NCBI GenBank assembly: GCA_035545735.1
Contig: DASZXS010000065.1
Span: 124,001 to 188,000 of the forward strand
Length of the DNA: 64,000 nt
Reading direction: 5' to 3'
Source of the DNA: JAJYKC01 sp035545735
GTDB taxonomy: Bacteria; Acidobacteriota; Terriglobia; Bryobacterales; Bryobacteraceae
Part shown: positions 25,417-33,682 of the stretch, in pieces
Position numbering within the stretch: the first letter of the stretch is position 1
Layout: the number at the start of each line of letters is the position of its first letter
Translations under genes and position numbers: made by a program
The notes under the pieces: generated by a model
Database searches by the model: none
The model's input: only the letters and a program-made list of their open reading frames with translations
What the model was told of the DNA's origin: nothing

Positions 25417-26691
25417 CTAGCCTGCCGTTGCACGCACCGCAAGGACCGCATTTTGACCTCCGAAGGCGAACGCATTGGCGAGCGCCGCGCGCACTTTGGC
25501 GGGGCGGCTCCGGTTCGCTACGTAATCCAGGTCGCACTCCGGGTCTGCATGATTTAAATTCATCGTTGGGGGCACAATTCCCTCAGTTATTGCCTTTACC
25601 GCACAGATTAAGTTGCACACTCCAGCAGCCGATATCGTGTGGCCGAGTTGTCCTTTGTTGGACGAAACCATCAAACGCCCTGCGTGGGGCCCAAATACCG
25701 ATTTGATTGCGGCCGTTTCCGCGGCGTCGTTCTTCGGGGTGGACGTGCCGTGCGCGGCAATGTAGGACACCTCTTCGGGCGCCATTCCCGCGTCCGCCAG
25801 AGCCATCTTCATGGTTTGTGCTTCGGACTGGCCGGAAGGGGAGGGATCCGTAAGGTTGAAAGCGTTTAACGTGGAGGCGTAGCCGGCAAGCTCGGCATAG
25901 ACCGGCGCGCCTCGCTCCCGCGCGCTTTCCCAGCTCTCCAGCACCACCGCGCCGGCCCCCTCGCCCATCACGAAACCATCGCGGCGGCGGTCAAACGGCC
26001 GAGACGCTTCGTCCGGATTTTCGCTGCGGCTGAGAGCGCCTATGAGGGAGAACGCCAGGATGGACAGCGGACTCACGAGCGCGGCGCTTCCCCCGGCGAC
26101 CATGGCTTCCACTTCGCCGCGGGAGACCATGCGATAGGCTTCGCCAATGGCGTGCGCGCTCGCGGCGCAGGCAGTGTCCATGACGAAGCAGGGGCCTCCC
26201 AAGCGGAGCACGCGCGCCGGGACGCTGGCGATCATGTCGCCCACGCGGCGATAGAAAGCCTCCCTCCTTTGTGCTCCCTCGCGCGCGCACCAAGCCACGT
26301 CAAGAGTAAATTTGCCGGAGCGCCGGAACCGGAAATATTGCCTCAAAAGCCGCATGTCGAGATAGTTCACACTCGCACCGGCGGCCACGCCAATGGAAGA
26401 AACGGGGATTGGATGACGAGATAATCCCGCGTCCAAGAACGCTTCACGGGCCACCGCTTCGAAAAGCCGCACACTTTTCCTGTAAGAACCGGCGGGAAAA
26501 GATTTTAAATCGAGATCCTCGCGCGAATATCGTGGCGCTTCCGCAGCGACTCTAACCGAGTACTGCGAAGGATCCCAGCGGCTGATCCGCCGGATTCCAC
26601 TTTGCCCGGAGACTAGCCCCCTCCAGCATGTTGTGACGTCGGGACCGATTGAAGTGCGCATCCCGAGCCCTGTGATGACAACCTTCCGCAC
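25417..26691 (-). CDS. beta-ketoacyl-ACP synthase (FabF-like), first gene of the lipid/polyketide operon
   Basis: The 424-aa discrete ketosynthase starts with GTG preceded by GGAGGGAGG at good spacing. The active-site residues are present: C175 in DTACAAS, the histidine of AHGTSTPKND and the histidine of KGQLGHT. This makes it condensation-competent rather than a chain-length factor. The sequence follows the FabF/KAS II pattern (VVITGLGMRTSIGPD at the N-terminus). It may prime the pathway or elongate on the ACP-zinc ribbon protein encoded next. A promoter with a perfect TTGACA lies about 75-105 bp upstream, making this the promoter-proximal gene of the operon. Confidence 0.92.
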   Translation of the reverse strand: MRKVVITGLGMRTSIGPDVTTCWRGLVSGQSGIRRISRWDPSQYSVRVAAEAPRYSREDLDLKSFPAGSYRKSVRLFEAVAREAFLDAGLSRHPIPVSSIGVAAGASVNYLDMRLLRQYFRFRRSGKFTLDVAWCAREGAQRREAFYRRVGDMIASVPARVLRLGGPCFVMDTACAASAHAIGEAYRMVSRGEVEAMVAGGSAALVSPLSILAFSLIGALSRSENPDEASRPFDRRRDGFVMGEGAGAVVLESWESARERGAPVYAELAGYASTLNAFNLTDPSPSGQSEAQTMKMALADAGMAPEEVSYIAAHGTSTPKNDAAETAAIKSVFGPHAGRLMVSSNKGQLGHTISAAGVCNLICAVKAITEGIVPPTMNLNHADPECDLDYVANRSRPAKVRAALANAFAFGGQNAVLAVRATAG

Positions 26692-26732
26692 ACGTCCGCA
26701 GCCTCCCTCCGAAACTCCCCGCCCGATGTGCT

Positions 26733-26746
26733 AATGCGTCCGCATT
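26733..26746. promoter_or_regulatory. palindrome in the operon leader, candidate operator
   Basis: AATGCGTCCGCATT is a perfect 6+2+6 inverted repeat. It lies about 13-26 nt downstream of the inferred transcription start and 42 nt upstream of the first start codon. The core CGTCCGCA recurs at 26693-26700, next to the ribosome-binding site. The position suits a repressor site or a small leader hairpin. Confidence 0.4.
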
Positions 26747-26765
26747 GTTCAAAGTCAGAGGATCA

Positions 26766-26795
26766 ATCTTACTTTTGTTGGCCGGTACCTGTCAA
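26766..26795 (-). promoter_or_regulatory. promoter of the lipid/polyketide operon
   Basis: On the minus strand, TTGACA (26795-26790) and TAAGAT (26771-26766) are separated by 18 bp. Transcription would start near 26759 and give a leader of about 70 nt before the GTG of the FabF-like gene. The rest of the 26692-26945 gap is AT-richer than its surroundings and holds no gene that I can see. Confidence 0.6.
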
Positions 26796-26945
26796 GAAAC
26801 CAGGATGTCTAGGACCATGGTTCCAGAGGCCAAAATCTTTCTCACTCAGTCTATGGAATTATTGTGCTAAAGCGTTGATAACAAATAGAGATTAATTGAA
26901 TTGTAACTGCAATTGCCGCTATCTGCCAGTAAGAATCAAAAGCCT

Positions 26946-28637
26946 TTATTTGTACACGGTATTGAGCCCGGAAAGTACCAGATTGGAAAAGTAAGCCTTG
27001 TCGAGGCCAGTCGCGGAGAAGGCATGAAACTCCGGATATTTTCCCACCAGGAAGAAGCCGTTGCTAACTTGAATATTCGATTGTGTGAGAGTCCCGGTTG
27101 GCGGCAGCGCGGACAGCACCCAGCTGGGGACCGTAAAGCTCCCGGAGGCTCCCTTCGCGGTGCATCCGAACGTGCCGGTTACCTGCGTCGATGGCTGCGT
27201 GGAGTCTCCGCTGGTGGATGCTCCGATGATCGCGATGTAGCCGTTCGCATCGCCGCCCTGCCAGTTTATGGTCACGTCCCTGGTCCGGTCAATATCCGCT
27301 CCGGGAGATAGGAGTTGGGGGGATGTAAAGGTGACCGGCGTTGCCGAAACCGTCTGCGAAGCCGAAAAAGAACCTACCGCCGAGGAACCGCTGCCGCCGG
27401 AGGCGCTGAGCGTGTAGCTCCCGGGGTCGAGAAAAGCCGGGGTGGTCAGGTCGCCGCCCCCGAGCGTCGCCACATACGCGCCGCCGGCGGCTTTGTTCAT
27501 TGTTTTCTGCCCGAGCGGTCCCGACACGGAAAGCGACGAGCCGGCGTCCAGCTGGGGAACTGCGGCACTCTCGGTTGGAGGAACGCAGGTGCCGCCGCGG
27601 CAAGTCCAGACCACGCATCCGCTGAACGTATTCAGTGCGGCAACACCCAGTCCGCCCATGAACTGCTGCGGGCTCACGTTGTAGAAATACCCGGCGCCGG
27701 TATCCTGGTTCACGACGATGTCGCCTAGCTGCGCGAGAGTAAATTTCGGCGAGAAGCGATTCAACTGCACCAGGCCGATACGAACACCCTGTCCCGAATC
27801 CACTCTCTGTAACACTTCATTCATCGGTCCCGCCGGGTCAGAGCACGTACCGCCGTGCGGGGCGATCGAAATCGACGGGAAGTTGCTGATGACGCCCTTC
27901 ACCTGCACCGCGATGGGGACAAAACACCCGCTCAAGTTGGCGGGCACTGTGAAATTGATTTGATCCAGGCCGGTGGATCCGGGCGAACGCCCAGCATATT
28001 CGATCACGGCCGGTTGGTTGCCGACGTAGATCTTTACGCCTAGTTTACTTTTGAGGTCGCCTCCGGCGGAGGGTTGGCTTTCATCGCCGCTGACCGCACC
28101 CAGTCCGGTTCCCCACAGCGTATAGATCTGGCCAGGCTGCGCCGAGTCGAGCAGCGACACGGCTCTCGCGGGGTTGGTGTTTGGGAAGGTTGTCACCGAC
28201 GGCCCTGTTCCGCCTTGGTTTACCGTAAAAATTCCGAAACTGTTGGCGACCACGTGAATCGGCGCTGGGTTGCTGGCGGATCCGTTATAGGTCAGGGTCA
28301 ATGTTCCATCTCCCGTTGGCGTGGAAGAAGGAAGCAGGGCCGCCACCTGGCCTGCCGATGTATAGATCATGAGTGCGTCTTTGGTGACTCCGTTCACCGT
28401 GACCCGGATCGAAGTTCCCGCCAGTTCCGTCGGAATAGGAAATCCCCCCAAACCCGCCAACGTGGATGGGCCGAGACCGCTGCCGAATACCACGAAGAGC
28501 GACCCCTGCGCGATTCCGGAATTCGGAAAACCAGACGGCTGGTAGCTGGCGACGTTTACGATGCCGTCTGTTCCAATCACCGGGTTGGCGATGGCGAATG
28601 AAGCGAACAGTAGGAATGGAAGGCAGCGTCGTATCAT
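26946..28637 (-). CDS. exported protein with TIGR03437 (Solibacter) domain
   Basis: The 563-aa protein has a signal peptide (residues 1-17). It is followed by the characteristic NVASYQPSGFPNSGIAQGSLFVVFGSGLG opening in two steps (NVASYQ; GSLFVVFGSGLG), repeated near 190 as an ATGTVSLL/IYTLWGTGLG-like half and ending in DQINFTVP. This is the TIGR03437 beta-sandwich pattern, which in Solibacter relatives usually occurs at the C-terminus of secreted proteins but here is N-terminal. The C-terminal half (about 280-563) is beta-rich, with a VTFTSPQLLSPGADID segment and no recognisable catalytic motif. It shares a divergent promoter region with the TonB-dependent receptor. A surface-exposed binding role is the most that can be said. 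Confidence 0.8.
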   Translation of the reverse strand: MIRRCLPFLLFASFAIANPVIGTDGIVNVASYQPSGFPNSGIAQGSLFVVFGSGLGPSTLAGLGGFPIPTELAGTSIRVTVNGVTKDALMIYTSAGQVAALLPSSTPTGDGTLTLTYNGSASNPAPIHVVANSFGIFTVNQGGTGPSVTTFPNTNPARAVSLLDSAQPGQIYTLWGTGLGAVSGDESQPSAGGDLKSKLGVKIYVGNQPAVIEYAGRSPGSTGLDQINFTVPANLSGCFVPIAVQVKGVISNFPSISIAPHGGTCSDPAGPMNEVLQRVDSGQGVRIGLVQLNRFSPKFTLAQLGDIVVNQDTGAGYFYNVSPQQFMGGLGVAALNTFSGCVVWTCRGGTCVPPTESAAVPQLDAGSSLSVSGPLGQKTMNKAAGGAYVATLGGGDLTTPAFLDPGSYTLSASGGSGSSAVGSFSASQTVSATPVTFTSPQLLSPGADIDRTRDVTINWQGGDANGYIAIIGASTSGDSTQPSTQVTGTFGCTAKGASGSFTVPSWVLSALPPTGTLTQSNIQVSNGFFLVGKYPEFHAFSATGLDKAYFSNLVLSGLNTVYK

Positions 28638-28657
28638 GCAGTGGTCCTCTCGGGCTA

Positions 28658-28687
28658 ATTAAATCAAACGCCCGTGCCGTCTGACAA
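28658..28687 (-). promoter_or_regulatory. promoter of the TIGR03437 protein gene
   Basis: On the minus strand TTGTCA (28687-28682) and TTTAAT (28663-28658) are 18 bp apart, five of six matches each. The short leader carries GAGAGG about 9 nt before the ATG at 28637. Confidence 0.55.
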
Positions 28688-28755
28688 GAGCAAATGCATT
28701 CCTGGTTGATTTCGGTTTGTTTTTATTGCCATAAGGTGCAATTTCCCTCTTGTGC

Positions 28756-28785
28756 TTGACACTACATCAAACGGATGCGTAAATG
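28756..28785 (+). promoter_or_regulatory. probable promoter of the Oar-like receptor gene
   Basis: A perfect TTGACA is at 28756-28761. The -10 is weak (GTAAAT or TAAATG, 17-18 bp downstream). If used, transcription begins near 28791, downstream of the first ATG of the frame, so translation would have to start at an internal codon. Confidence 0.45.
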
Positions 28786-28873
28786 CTTGTGGAGGATCAC
28801 GCGCGAGACTGGGGCGTCCGGAGACAGCCGGTCGTGTGCTTGCGCCGTGCCGGAGGCGGACTTCCTTGGGGAT

Positions 28874-31800
28874 GTGCGAACGGTGATATCAAGCTTTGGC
28901 CGGATTCCAGCAGTTCTATGCCTTCTGGTGAGCGGCGGGTTCTGCCTCGCGCAGGCGCCCACCGGCACAATTTCCGGATCTGTTTCCGATGCGTCGGGCG
29001 CGGTAATACCTGGAGTCAAAATACGGATTTCCAATGTCGATACCGGACTATTGCGGCAGTTGACTTCCGCTTCCGACGGCGGTTTTAGCGCCGCGTCGCT
29101 GCCTTCCGGCCCGTACGAAATCAAGGCGGAAGCCCAGGGATTTCGCGCGCTGGTGGCCAAAACGACCGTGGAGGCGGGGAGTACGTCGAGCGTAAACCTC
29201 CACATGGAAATCGGTCAGGCGAAGGATGTGGTCACGGTGCAAGGGGAGTCGTCATCCATCGACTATGAGAGCCATAGCATTGCCAGCGTTATCACCCGAA
29301 ACCAGATTCAGTCGCTGCCGTTGAACGGACGAAGCTTTCTGCAATTGGCGTTTCTCGAACCCGGCGTCACGATCAGCACCGGGACAACTTCGCAATACAA
29401 CCATCAATTTAACGTGAGTGTAATGGGTGGAGACCCGGCACAGACCCGCATCGCGGTGGACGGGGCGAATATCGTCGATGGAGTCGACGGCGGCACCCAA
29501 CAGAACTTTTCGCAGGAGATTGTGCAAGAGTTCCAAATCTCCACGACGAATTTCGATCTTTCGACGGGCGTGACCGGCGTCGGCGCCATCAACATCGTCA
29601 CGCGCTCGGGGGCGAACGACTTTCACGGCAGCGCCTACTTCTTCTTTCGCGATCACAACATGTCCGCGTACCCCGGATTAAGCCGGCAGCCGGGCGTGAC
29701 CAGCCCGTTCTTCGCACGCCGCCAGCCCGGGTTTTATCTTGGCGGGCCATTTGTGAAAGATCGGCTCTGGTTCTTTGTCAACTATGAGCACATGAATCAG
29801 CGCAGCGTTGTTCCGGTGCAGCCGCTGATTCCGGAGTTCTCCAGCTTCGGTGGAATCTTCCCCAGCCCGTACAACGGTAACCAGGTGAGTGTCCGGTTGG
29901 ACTATCGTCTGAACGTCAACAACAACGCCTATGTCCGATATTCCCATGACGGCAACAACAGCTTCGGCCCGCGCGGAACCGGATCGCTGCCATCCAACTG
30001 GCTGCAGAATCTCAATTGGGCGGACCAGAGCGCCGGGTCTCTCATCAGCATCCTGCGTCCCACGCTGGTGAACGAAGCCCGGTTCTCCTACAGCTACTGG
30101 CATAACCGCAATCTCTTTCCCGACTCCGGGGTTTGCGCCGCGCCCTGCGTCGGGTTATTGCAGCCTCAGATGGATATTATCGGCGCAGGACTCACTTTGG
30201 GGAACAATTTCAATGCTCCCCAGGGCCGGGACCTCCGCCATTTCATCACTTCGGACGCCATGACCTGGCAGAAAGGCTCGCACCGTCTGAAGTTCGGCGG
30301 CGAATGGGAATACGAGTACGGCCCCGGTTTCTGGGCCATGTATGAACCCGCCGGTATGGAGATTTACGCACCGCAAACCGTGCGGAACTACAACGCCACG
30401 GTGCCGGATTACCGGCAGATTCCGCTGCCGGCGCACTACGACAACTTTAACGACCTGTTAGGGCTGCCTCTGTCCTCGTTTATCATGGGCATCGGCGATG
30501 CCAGCCAGCCTCCGTTCTTTCAGCAAGACCAGGCCAACCACAGCCACCGGTTTCATTTCTTCGTTCAGGACACCTGGAAAGCGACTCCGAAGCTCACGCT
30601 TAACTACGGGCTGGGCTACAACTATGAAACCAACCTGCTCAACCATGATCTGACCAAGCCGGAGATCCTGGCGCCCATATTCGGGCAGAAGGGCCTGGGC
30701 CCGGAACGGCATTCTCCCTATGAATTTTCACCGGCGTTTGGCCTCGCCTGGAATGTTTCCAAAGATAACAAGACCGTAATCCGGGCCGGGGCCGGAATCT
30801 ACTGGCAGACGTTCCTGGTATATAACCGGCTTACGGAGCGCACGTATCTGGTCCCCGTGGGCGGAGGGCGCATTCCGCTTCCTTCCTCGGCGATCCCCAA
30901 CCCGGTGAGCGGGATTCCGGGAGTGGCGCTCGGTCAGGCGCTTTATTTCCCGAACAATCCGACGGCGTTTACCGGCGGCGACCTTTTGCCCGTCCTGCCC
31001 CAACTTGGCGCTCAGCTCCGGGCGATTCTCGGCGATCCCTACAACACCGATCTCTCCATCCGCAACGTGGACAAGTTCAAGTCCGCCGACCAGCTCCTGC
31101 CAAGCGACTATTTGATGCCTTACTCCGAACACGCGAGCATCGGAGTGCAGCATGAATTCTCCACGAGCACGCTAATTGACGCCAATTTTGTGTTCAAGCA
31201 ATTCATCCATCAGGATGTGGGCGACGTCGATTTTAACCATTACAACAGCGTGGGCGGCCCGGTGATTCCCCAATGCGTCGGGTTGGATATTCTTAACCCG
31301 CTGGTACATTGCTCCAACGGCAGTTTCGGCGTGCGTCCCCCCATCGGCCGGTCGCACTACAAGGGGCTGATGGTGAAGTTGAATCACCGCTTCTCGGACA
31401 AGGGCATGCTTATGGCCGCATACGCTCTACAAAGCAACGTCGGGCTGAGTGAATTTGTCGACGCCGGCAATTGGTTCGCCGGGTGGGGCCAGCTCAGTCC
31501 TCGCCATGTCTTGAATATTTCCGGGATTATGGGTCTCCCATGGGGATTTAGGGTTTCTTTCATTTCACAGATCACTTCGAAGCCGCCTTTTACGGCACGA
31601 TTGGGAAGTTTGGATGTCAACGGCGACGGGATCGTCAATGACCTGCTGCCGGGCACCACCTATGGCGAGTTCAACTTCGGCGGCGGCAGAAGCCAGCTCG
31701 GCGCGGCCGTAAATCAGTTCAACCAGAACTATGCCGGACATCTCTCTCCCCTCGGCGTCCCGATTCCGCAAGTTGTTCTTCCTTCGAAATTTGACTTCGG

Positions 31801-32035
31801 TGACAATTTTTCCTCTCAGGATCTGCGCTTGAGCAAGATTTTCAAATTCCGCGAGCGGTATCAGTTTACGGCCTTCGGGGAAGTATTCAATCTGTTTAAC
31901 ATCGCCAATCTGAGCGGCTACAGCAATAACCTCCTGGAACCGTCGCTGTTCGGACAGCCAACCCAGCGCGCCGACCAGGTCTTCGGTTCCGGAGGACCCA
32001 GAGCGTTCCAACTGGGGGCGCGGTTCGAATTCTGA
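28874..32035 (+). CDS. TonB-dependent receptor, Oar-like, with carboxypeptidase-regulatory N-terminal domain
   Basis: The frame is open from the ATG at 28775, but the 33 residues before the GTG at 28874 do not look like a leader, and a TTGACA box at 28756 would start transcription after that ATG. From 28874 (or the GTG at 28883) a normal signal peptide follows, ending in GGFCLAQ. The mature protein has a carboxypeptidase-regulatory domain (TGTISGSVSDASGAVIPGVKI), a plug domain (ITRNQIQSLPLNGRSFLQLAFLEPG) and a long outer-membrane beta-barrel ending in LGARFEF with the terminal aromatic residue. Oar-like receptors in Acidobacteria are numerous and are thought to import polymers or siderophores; the substrate is unknown. 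The partner may be the divergent TIGR03437 protein or the deacetylase downstream. Confidence 0.88.
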   Translation: MRTVISSFGRIPAVLCLLVSGGFCLAQAPTGTISGSVSDASGAVIPGVKIRISNVDTGLLRQLTSASDGGFSAASLPSGPYEIKAEAQGFRALVAKTTVEAGSTSSVNLHMEIGQAKDVVTVQGESSSIDYESHSIASVITRNQIQSLPLNGRSFLQLAFLEPGVTISTGTTSQYNHQFNVSVMGGDPAQTRIAVDGANIVDGVDGGTQQNFSQEIVQEFQISTTNFDLSTGVTGVGAINIVTRSGANDFHGSAYFFFRDHNMSAYPGLSRQPGVTSPFFARRQPGFYLGGPFVKDRLWFFVNYEHMNQRSVVPVQPLIPEFSSFGGIFPSPYNGNQVSVRLDYRLNVNNNAYVRYSHDGNNSFGPRGTGSLPSNWLQNLNWADQSAGSLISILRPTLVNEARFSYSYWHNRNLFPDSGVCAAPCVGLLQPQMDIIGAGLTLGNNFNAPQGRDLRHFITSDAMTWQKGSHRLKFGGEWEYEYGPGFWAMYEPAGMEIYAPQTVRNYNATVPDYRQIPLPAHYDNFNDLLGLPLSSFIMGIGDASQPPFFQQDQANHSHRFHFFVQDTWKATPKLTLNYGLGYNYETNLLNHDLTKPEILAPIFGQKGLGPERHSPYEFSPAFGLAWNVSKDNKTVIRAGAGIYWQTFLVYNRLTERTYLVPVGGGRIPLPSSAIPNPVSGIPGVALGQALYFPNNPTAFTGGDLLPVLPQLGAQLRAILGDPYNTDLSIRNVDKFKSADQLLPSDYLMPYSEHASIGVQHEFSTSTLIDANFVFKQFIHQDVGDVDFNHYNSVGGPVIPQCVGLDILNPLVHCSNGSFGVRPPIGRSHYKGLMVKLNHRFSDKGMLMAAYALQSNVGLSEFVDAGNWFAGWGQLSPRHVLNISGIMGLPWGFRVSFISQITSKPPFTARLGSLDVNGDGIVNDLLPGTTYGEFNFGGGRSQLGAAVNQFNQNYAGHLSPLGVPIPQVVLPSKFDFGDNFSSQDLRLSKIFKFRERYQFTAFGEVFNLFNIANLSGYSNNLLEPSLFGQPTQRADQVFGSGGPRAFQLGARFEF

Positions 32036-32072
32036 GTCTTCCCGTTTCGCGATAAGCTAAATTCCGTTGCCC

Positions 32073-33491
32073 ATGAAATTACTCTGCGCTGGCGTGTGTT
32101 CTTTTCTTCTTTCCACTGTCTGCTTTGCGCAGAAACCAATTCCTAAGCCCGCTCCGGCGCCTGTATACGTTGTCCTGTGGTTCGATACCGAGGACTACAT
32201 CGAGCCCGCGGCGGATGATGCCGCGCTTCGCATCGCTACGGAACTGACGGACGCCGGAGTGCGCGCCACATTCAAGCTGGTCGGCGAGAAAGCGCGGGTC
32301 CTCGAAGCGCGCGGACGCACCGACGTGATACGCGCCTTGTCCCTGCACGCAATCGGCTATCACACCAACTTTCACAGCGTCCCTCCCGCGCCGGCCGTCT
32401 ACCTCAAGGAATTCGGATTGATGGACGGAGCGCGCGAGTTTGTGCGCAGGGAAATGCCCGGGGTGGACGACATCCGCCGCATTTTCGGCGTCACTCCAAT
32501 CTGCTATGGACAGCCCGGGTCGTCCTGGGCGCCGCAAACCAGCCTCGGTCTGCGCGAGATGGGAATCCCGGTATATCTCGACGGCGGTACGCACGTTGGG
32601 ATCGACGACCAGCCCATCTGGTACAACGGCATCCTGTACGCCTACAACATGGGGCGGTTCCAGGTTCGTCCGAAATTCGATGAGGAAGACGCCCTGAGCG
32701 GCTCTCTTCGCAAATTCGACGCGGCCGTCGCGGAACTGCGGCGATCCGGCGGCGGCCTCATCAGCACCTATTTTCATCCCACCGAATTCGTGACCACCGA
32801 GTTCTGGGATGCGGTCAATTTCCCGCAAGGCGCGAGCCGGGAACGCGCCGATTGGGTGAAACCACATCGCCGGACTCCGGAAGCGGCGGAGCGCTGCTTC
32901 CGGATTTTGCGGGAATATGTGGAACATGCTTTGAAGACGCCCGGCGTCCGTTTCGTTACCGCCGGAGACCTGCTTCAACTCTACGAATCACCCGTGCCTC
33001 CGAAGTTATCGCGCCAGGAAGTGGCCGCGCACCTGAGCGGGGAAATTACATTTCTCCGCACGCCCAGCGGAAACCTTTCGCCCGCGGACTTGCTTCTGGA
33101 ACTCCTGGAGATGGAACCGGCGATTGTCGACGGGCCGGACCGCCAGGGCAAGACAACTTATTCGGAGAGCACGATTCCTCGTCCTCTTTTCGATCGCGTG
33201 AAGAAGGACACGGCCGGCTTTATTCAAGCAAACCACCGGCTCCCAGCCGAGGTATTCATGGGCACATACACGTTGTCCCTCGAGGATTTCGCGGCCACGG
33301 CGGCGGGAGAGCAGGACGGCTCCGGTCCGGTGACGGTGCGCCGCGGACATCTGGCGACCGGCGCCTATTTCGCTCAGGACCCCGCCGTGCCGTTTGGTTG
33401 GCCGATCCATCCCAAGGGCTTTTCGGCGCCGGAATTGATGGAGATGGCGCGGCTACAGGGATGGACACTAAAACCGGCCCGGCTGCGGTGA
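32073..33491 (+). CDS. exported polysaccharide deacetylase-like protein
   Basis: The 472-aa protein uses the ATG at 32073 (an upstream in-frame TTG at 32067 is less likely), which gives a clean signal peptide ending in VCFAQ. Metal-site motifs of the NodB fold are visible: DTED (about residues 37-40) and HTNFHS (H-T-x-x-H), so it is probably a metal-dependent carbohydrate esterase or deacetylase. A C-terminal region of about 170 residues has no assignment. It is 37 bp after the TonB-dependent receptor, so the two may act on the same glycan. Its last codons (RLR-stop) lie in a short sequence that recurs at 37685-37700 next to the DUF1080 gene, as if the 3' end were a recombination junction. 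A TAAATT box is 9 nt before the ATG. Confidence 0.75.
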   Translation: MKLLCAGVCSFLLSTVCFAQKPIPKPAPAPVYVVLWFDTEDYIEPAADDAALRIATELTDAGVRATFKLVGEKARVLEARGRTDVIRALSLHAIGYHTNFHSVPPAPAVYLKEFGLMDGAREFVRREMPGVDDIRRIFGVTPICYGQPGSSWAPQTSLGLREMGIPVYLDGGTHVGIDDQPIWYNGILYAYNMGRFQVRPKFDEEDALSGSLRKFDAAVAELRRSGGGLISTYFHPTEFVTTEFWDAVNFPQGASRERADWVKPHRRTPEAAERCFRILREYVEHALKTPGVRFVTAGDLLQLYESPVPPKLSRQEVAAHLSGEITFLRTPSGNLSPADLLLELLEMEPAIVDGPDRQGKTTYSESTIPRPLFDRVKKDTAGFIQANHRLPAEVFMGTYTLSLEDFAATAAGEQDGSGPVTVRRGHLATGAYFAQDPAVPFGWPIHPKGFSAPELMEMARLQGWTLKPARLR

Positions 33492-33585
33492 AATTCGCCT
33501 GCTTCCGTATTTTGATGCGGATGTTCTTTCCGCACAATGACGCTCTGAAACCGCCGGTGCCGCCCCAATCCGCCGGTTGGGTCCG
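33477..33585 (-). pseudogene. decayed duplicate of a DUF1080 gene 3' end and its flank
   Basis: This stretch matches 37685-37837, the 3' end and downstream flank of the DUF1080 gene. It shares the blocks CGGCTGCGGTGAAAT, TTGATGCGGATGTTCTT, GGTGCCGCCCCAAT and GCCGGTTGGGTCC in the same order and strand. About 50 bp between the second and third blocks are missing and other positions have drifted, so no reading frame survives. It begins inside the last codons of the deacetylase gene and ends before the promoter of the next gene. Confidence 0.7.
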
Positions 33586-33623
33586 GGGAGAGAAGCGCCG
33601 GGAGTAAGCTTCCGGGCGCTTGC

Positions 33624-33629
33624 TATAAT
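33624..33629 (+). promoter_or_regulatory. -10 box (TATAAT) of the large regulator gene
   Basis: A consensus TATAAT stands 53 nt before the ATG at 33683 and would give a leader of about 45 nt. No good -35 is visible at the standard distance. Confidence 0.4.
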
Positions 33630-33682
33630 ACGGATCGCACTCGAACGCGACTCCCTCAAACGAATTGAGAGCGTGTCCGGAT

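Noticed and set aside
26899..26914. AATTG-TAACTG-CAATT hairpin as a terminator
   Set aside because: Stem of only 5 AT-rich pairs and no T-run on either side.
32079..32978. 299-aa antisense frame in the deacetylase gene
   Set aside because: The sense frame has a signal peptide and NodB-type motifs; the antisense frame has none.
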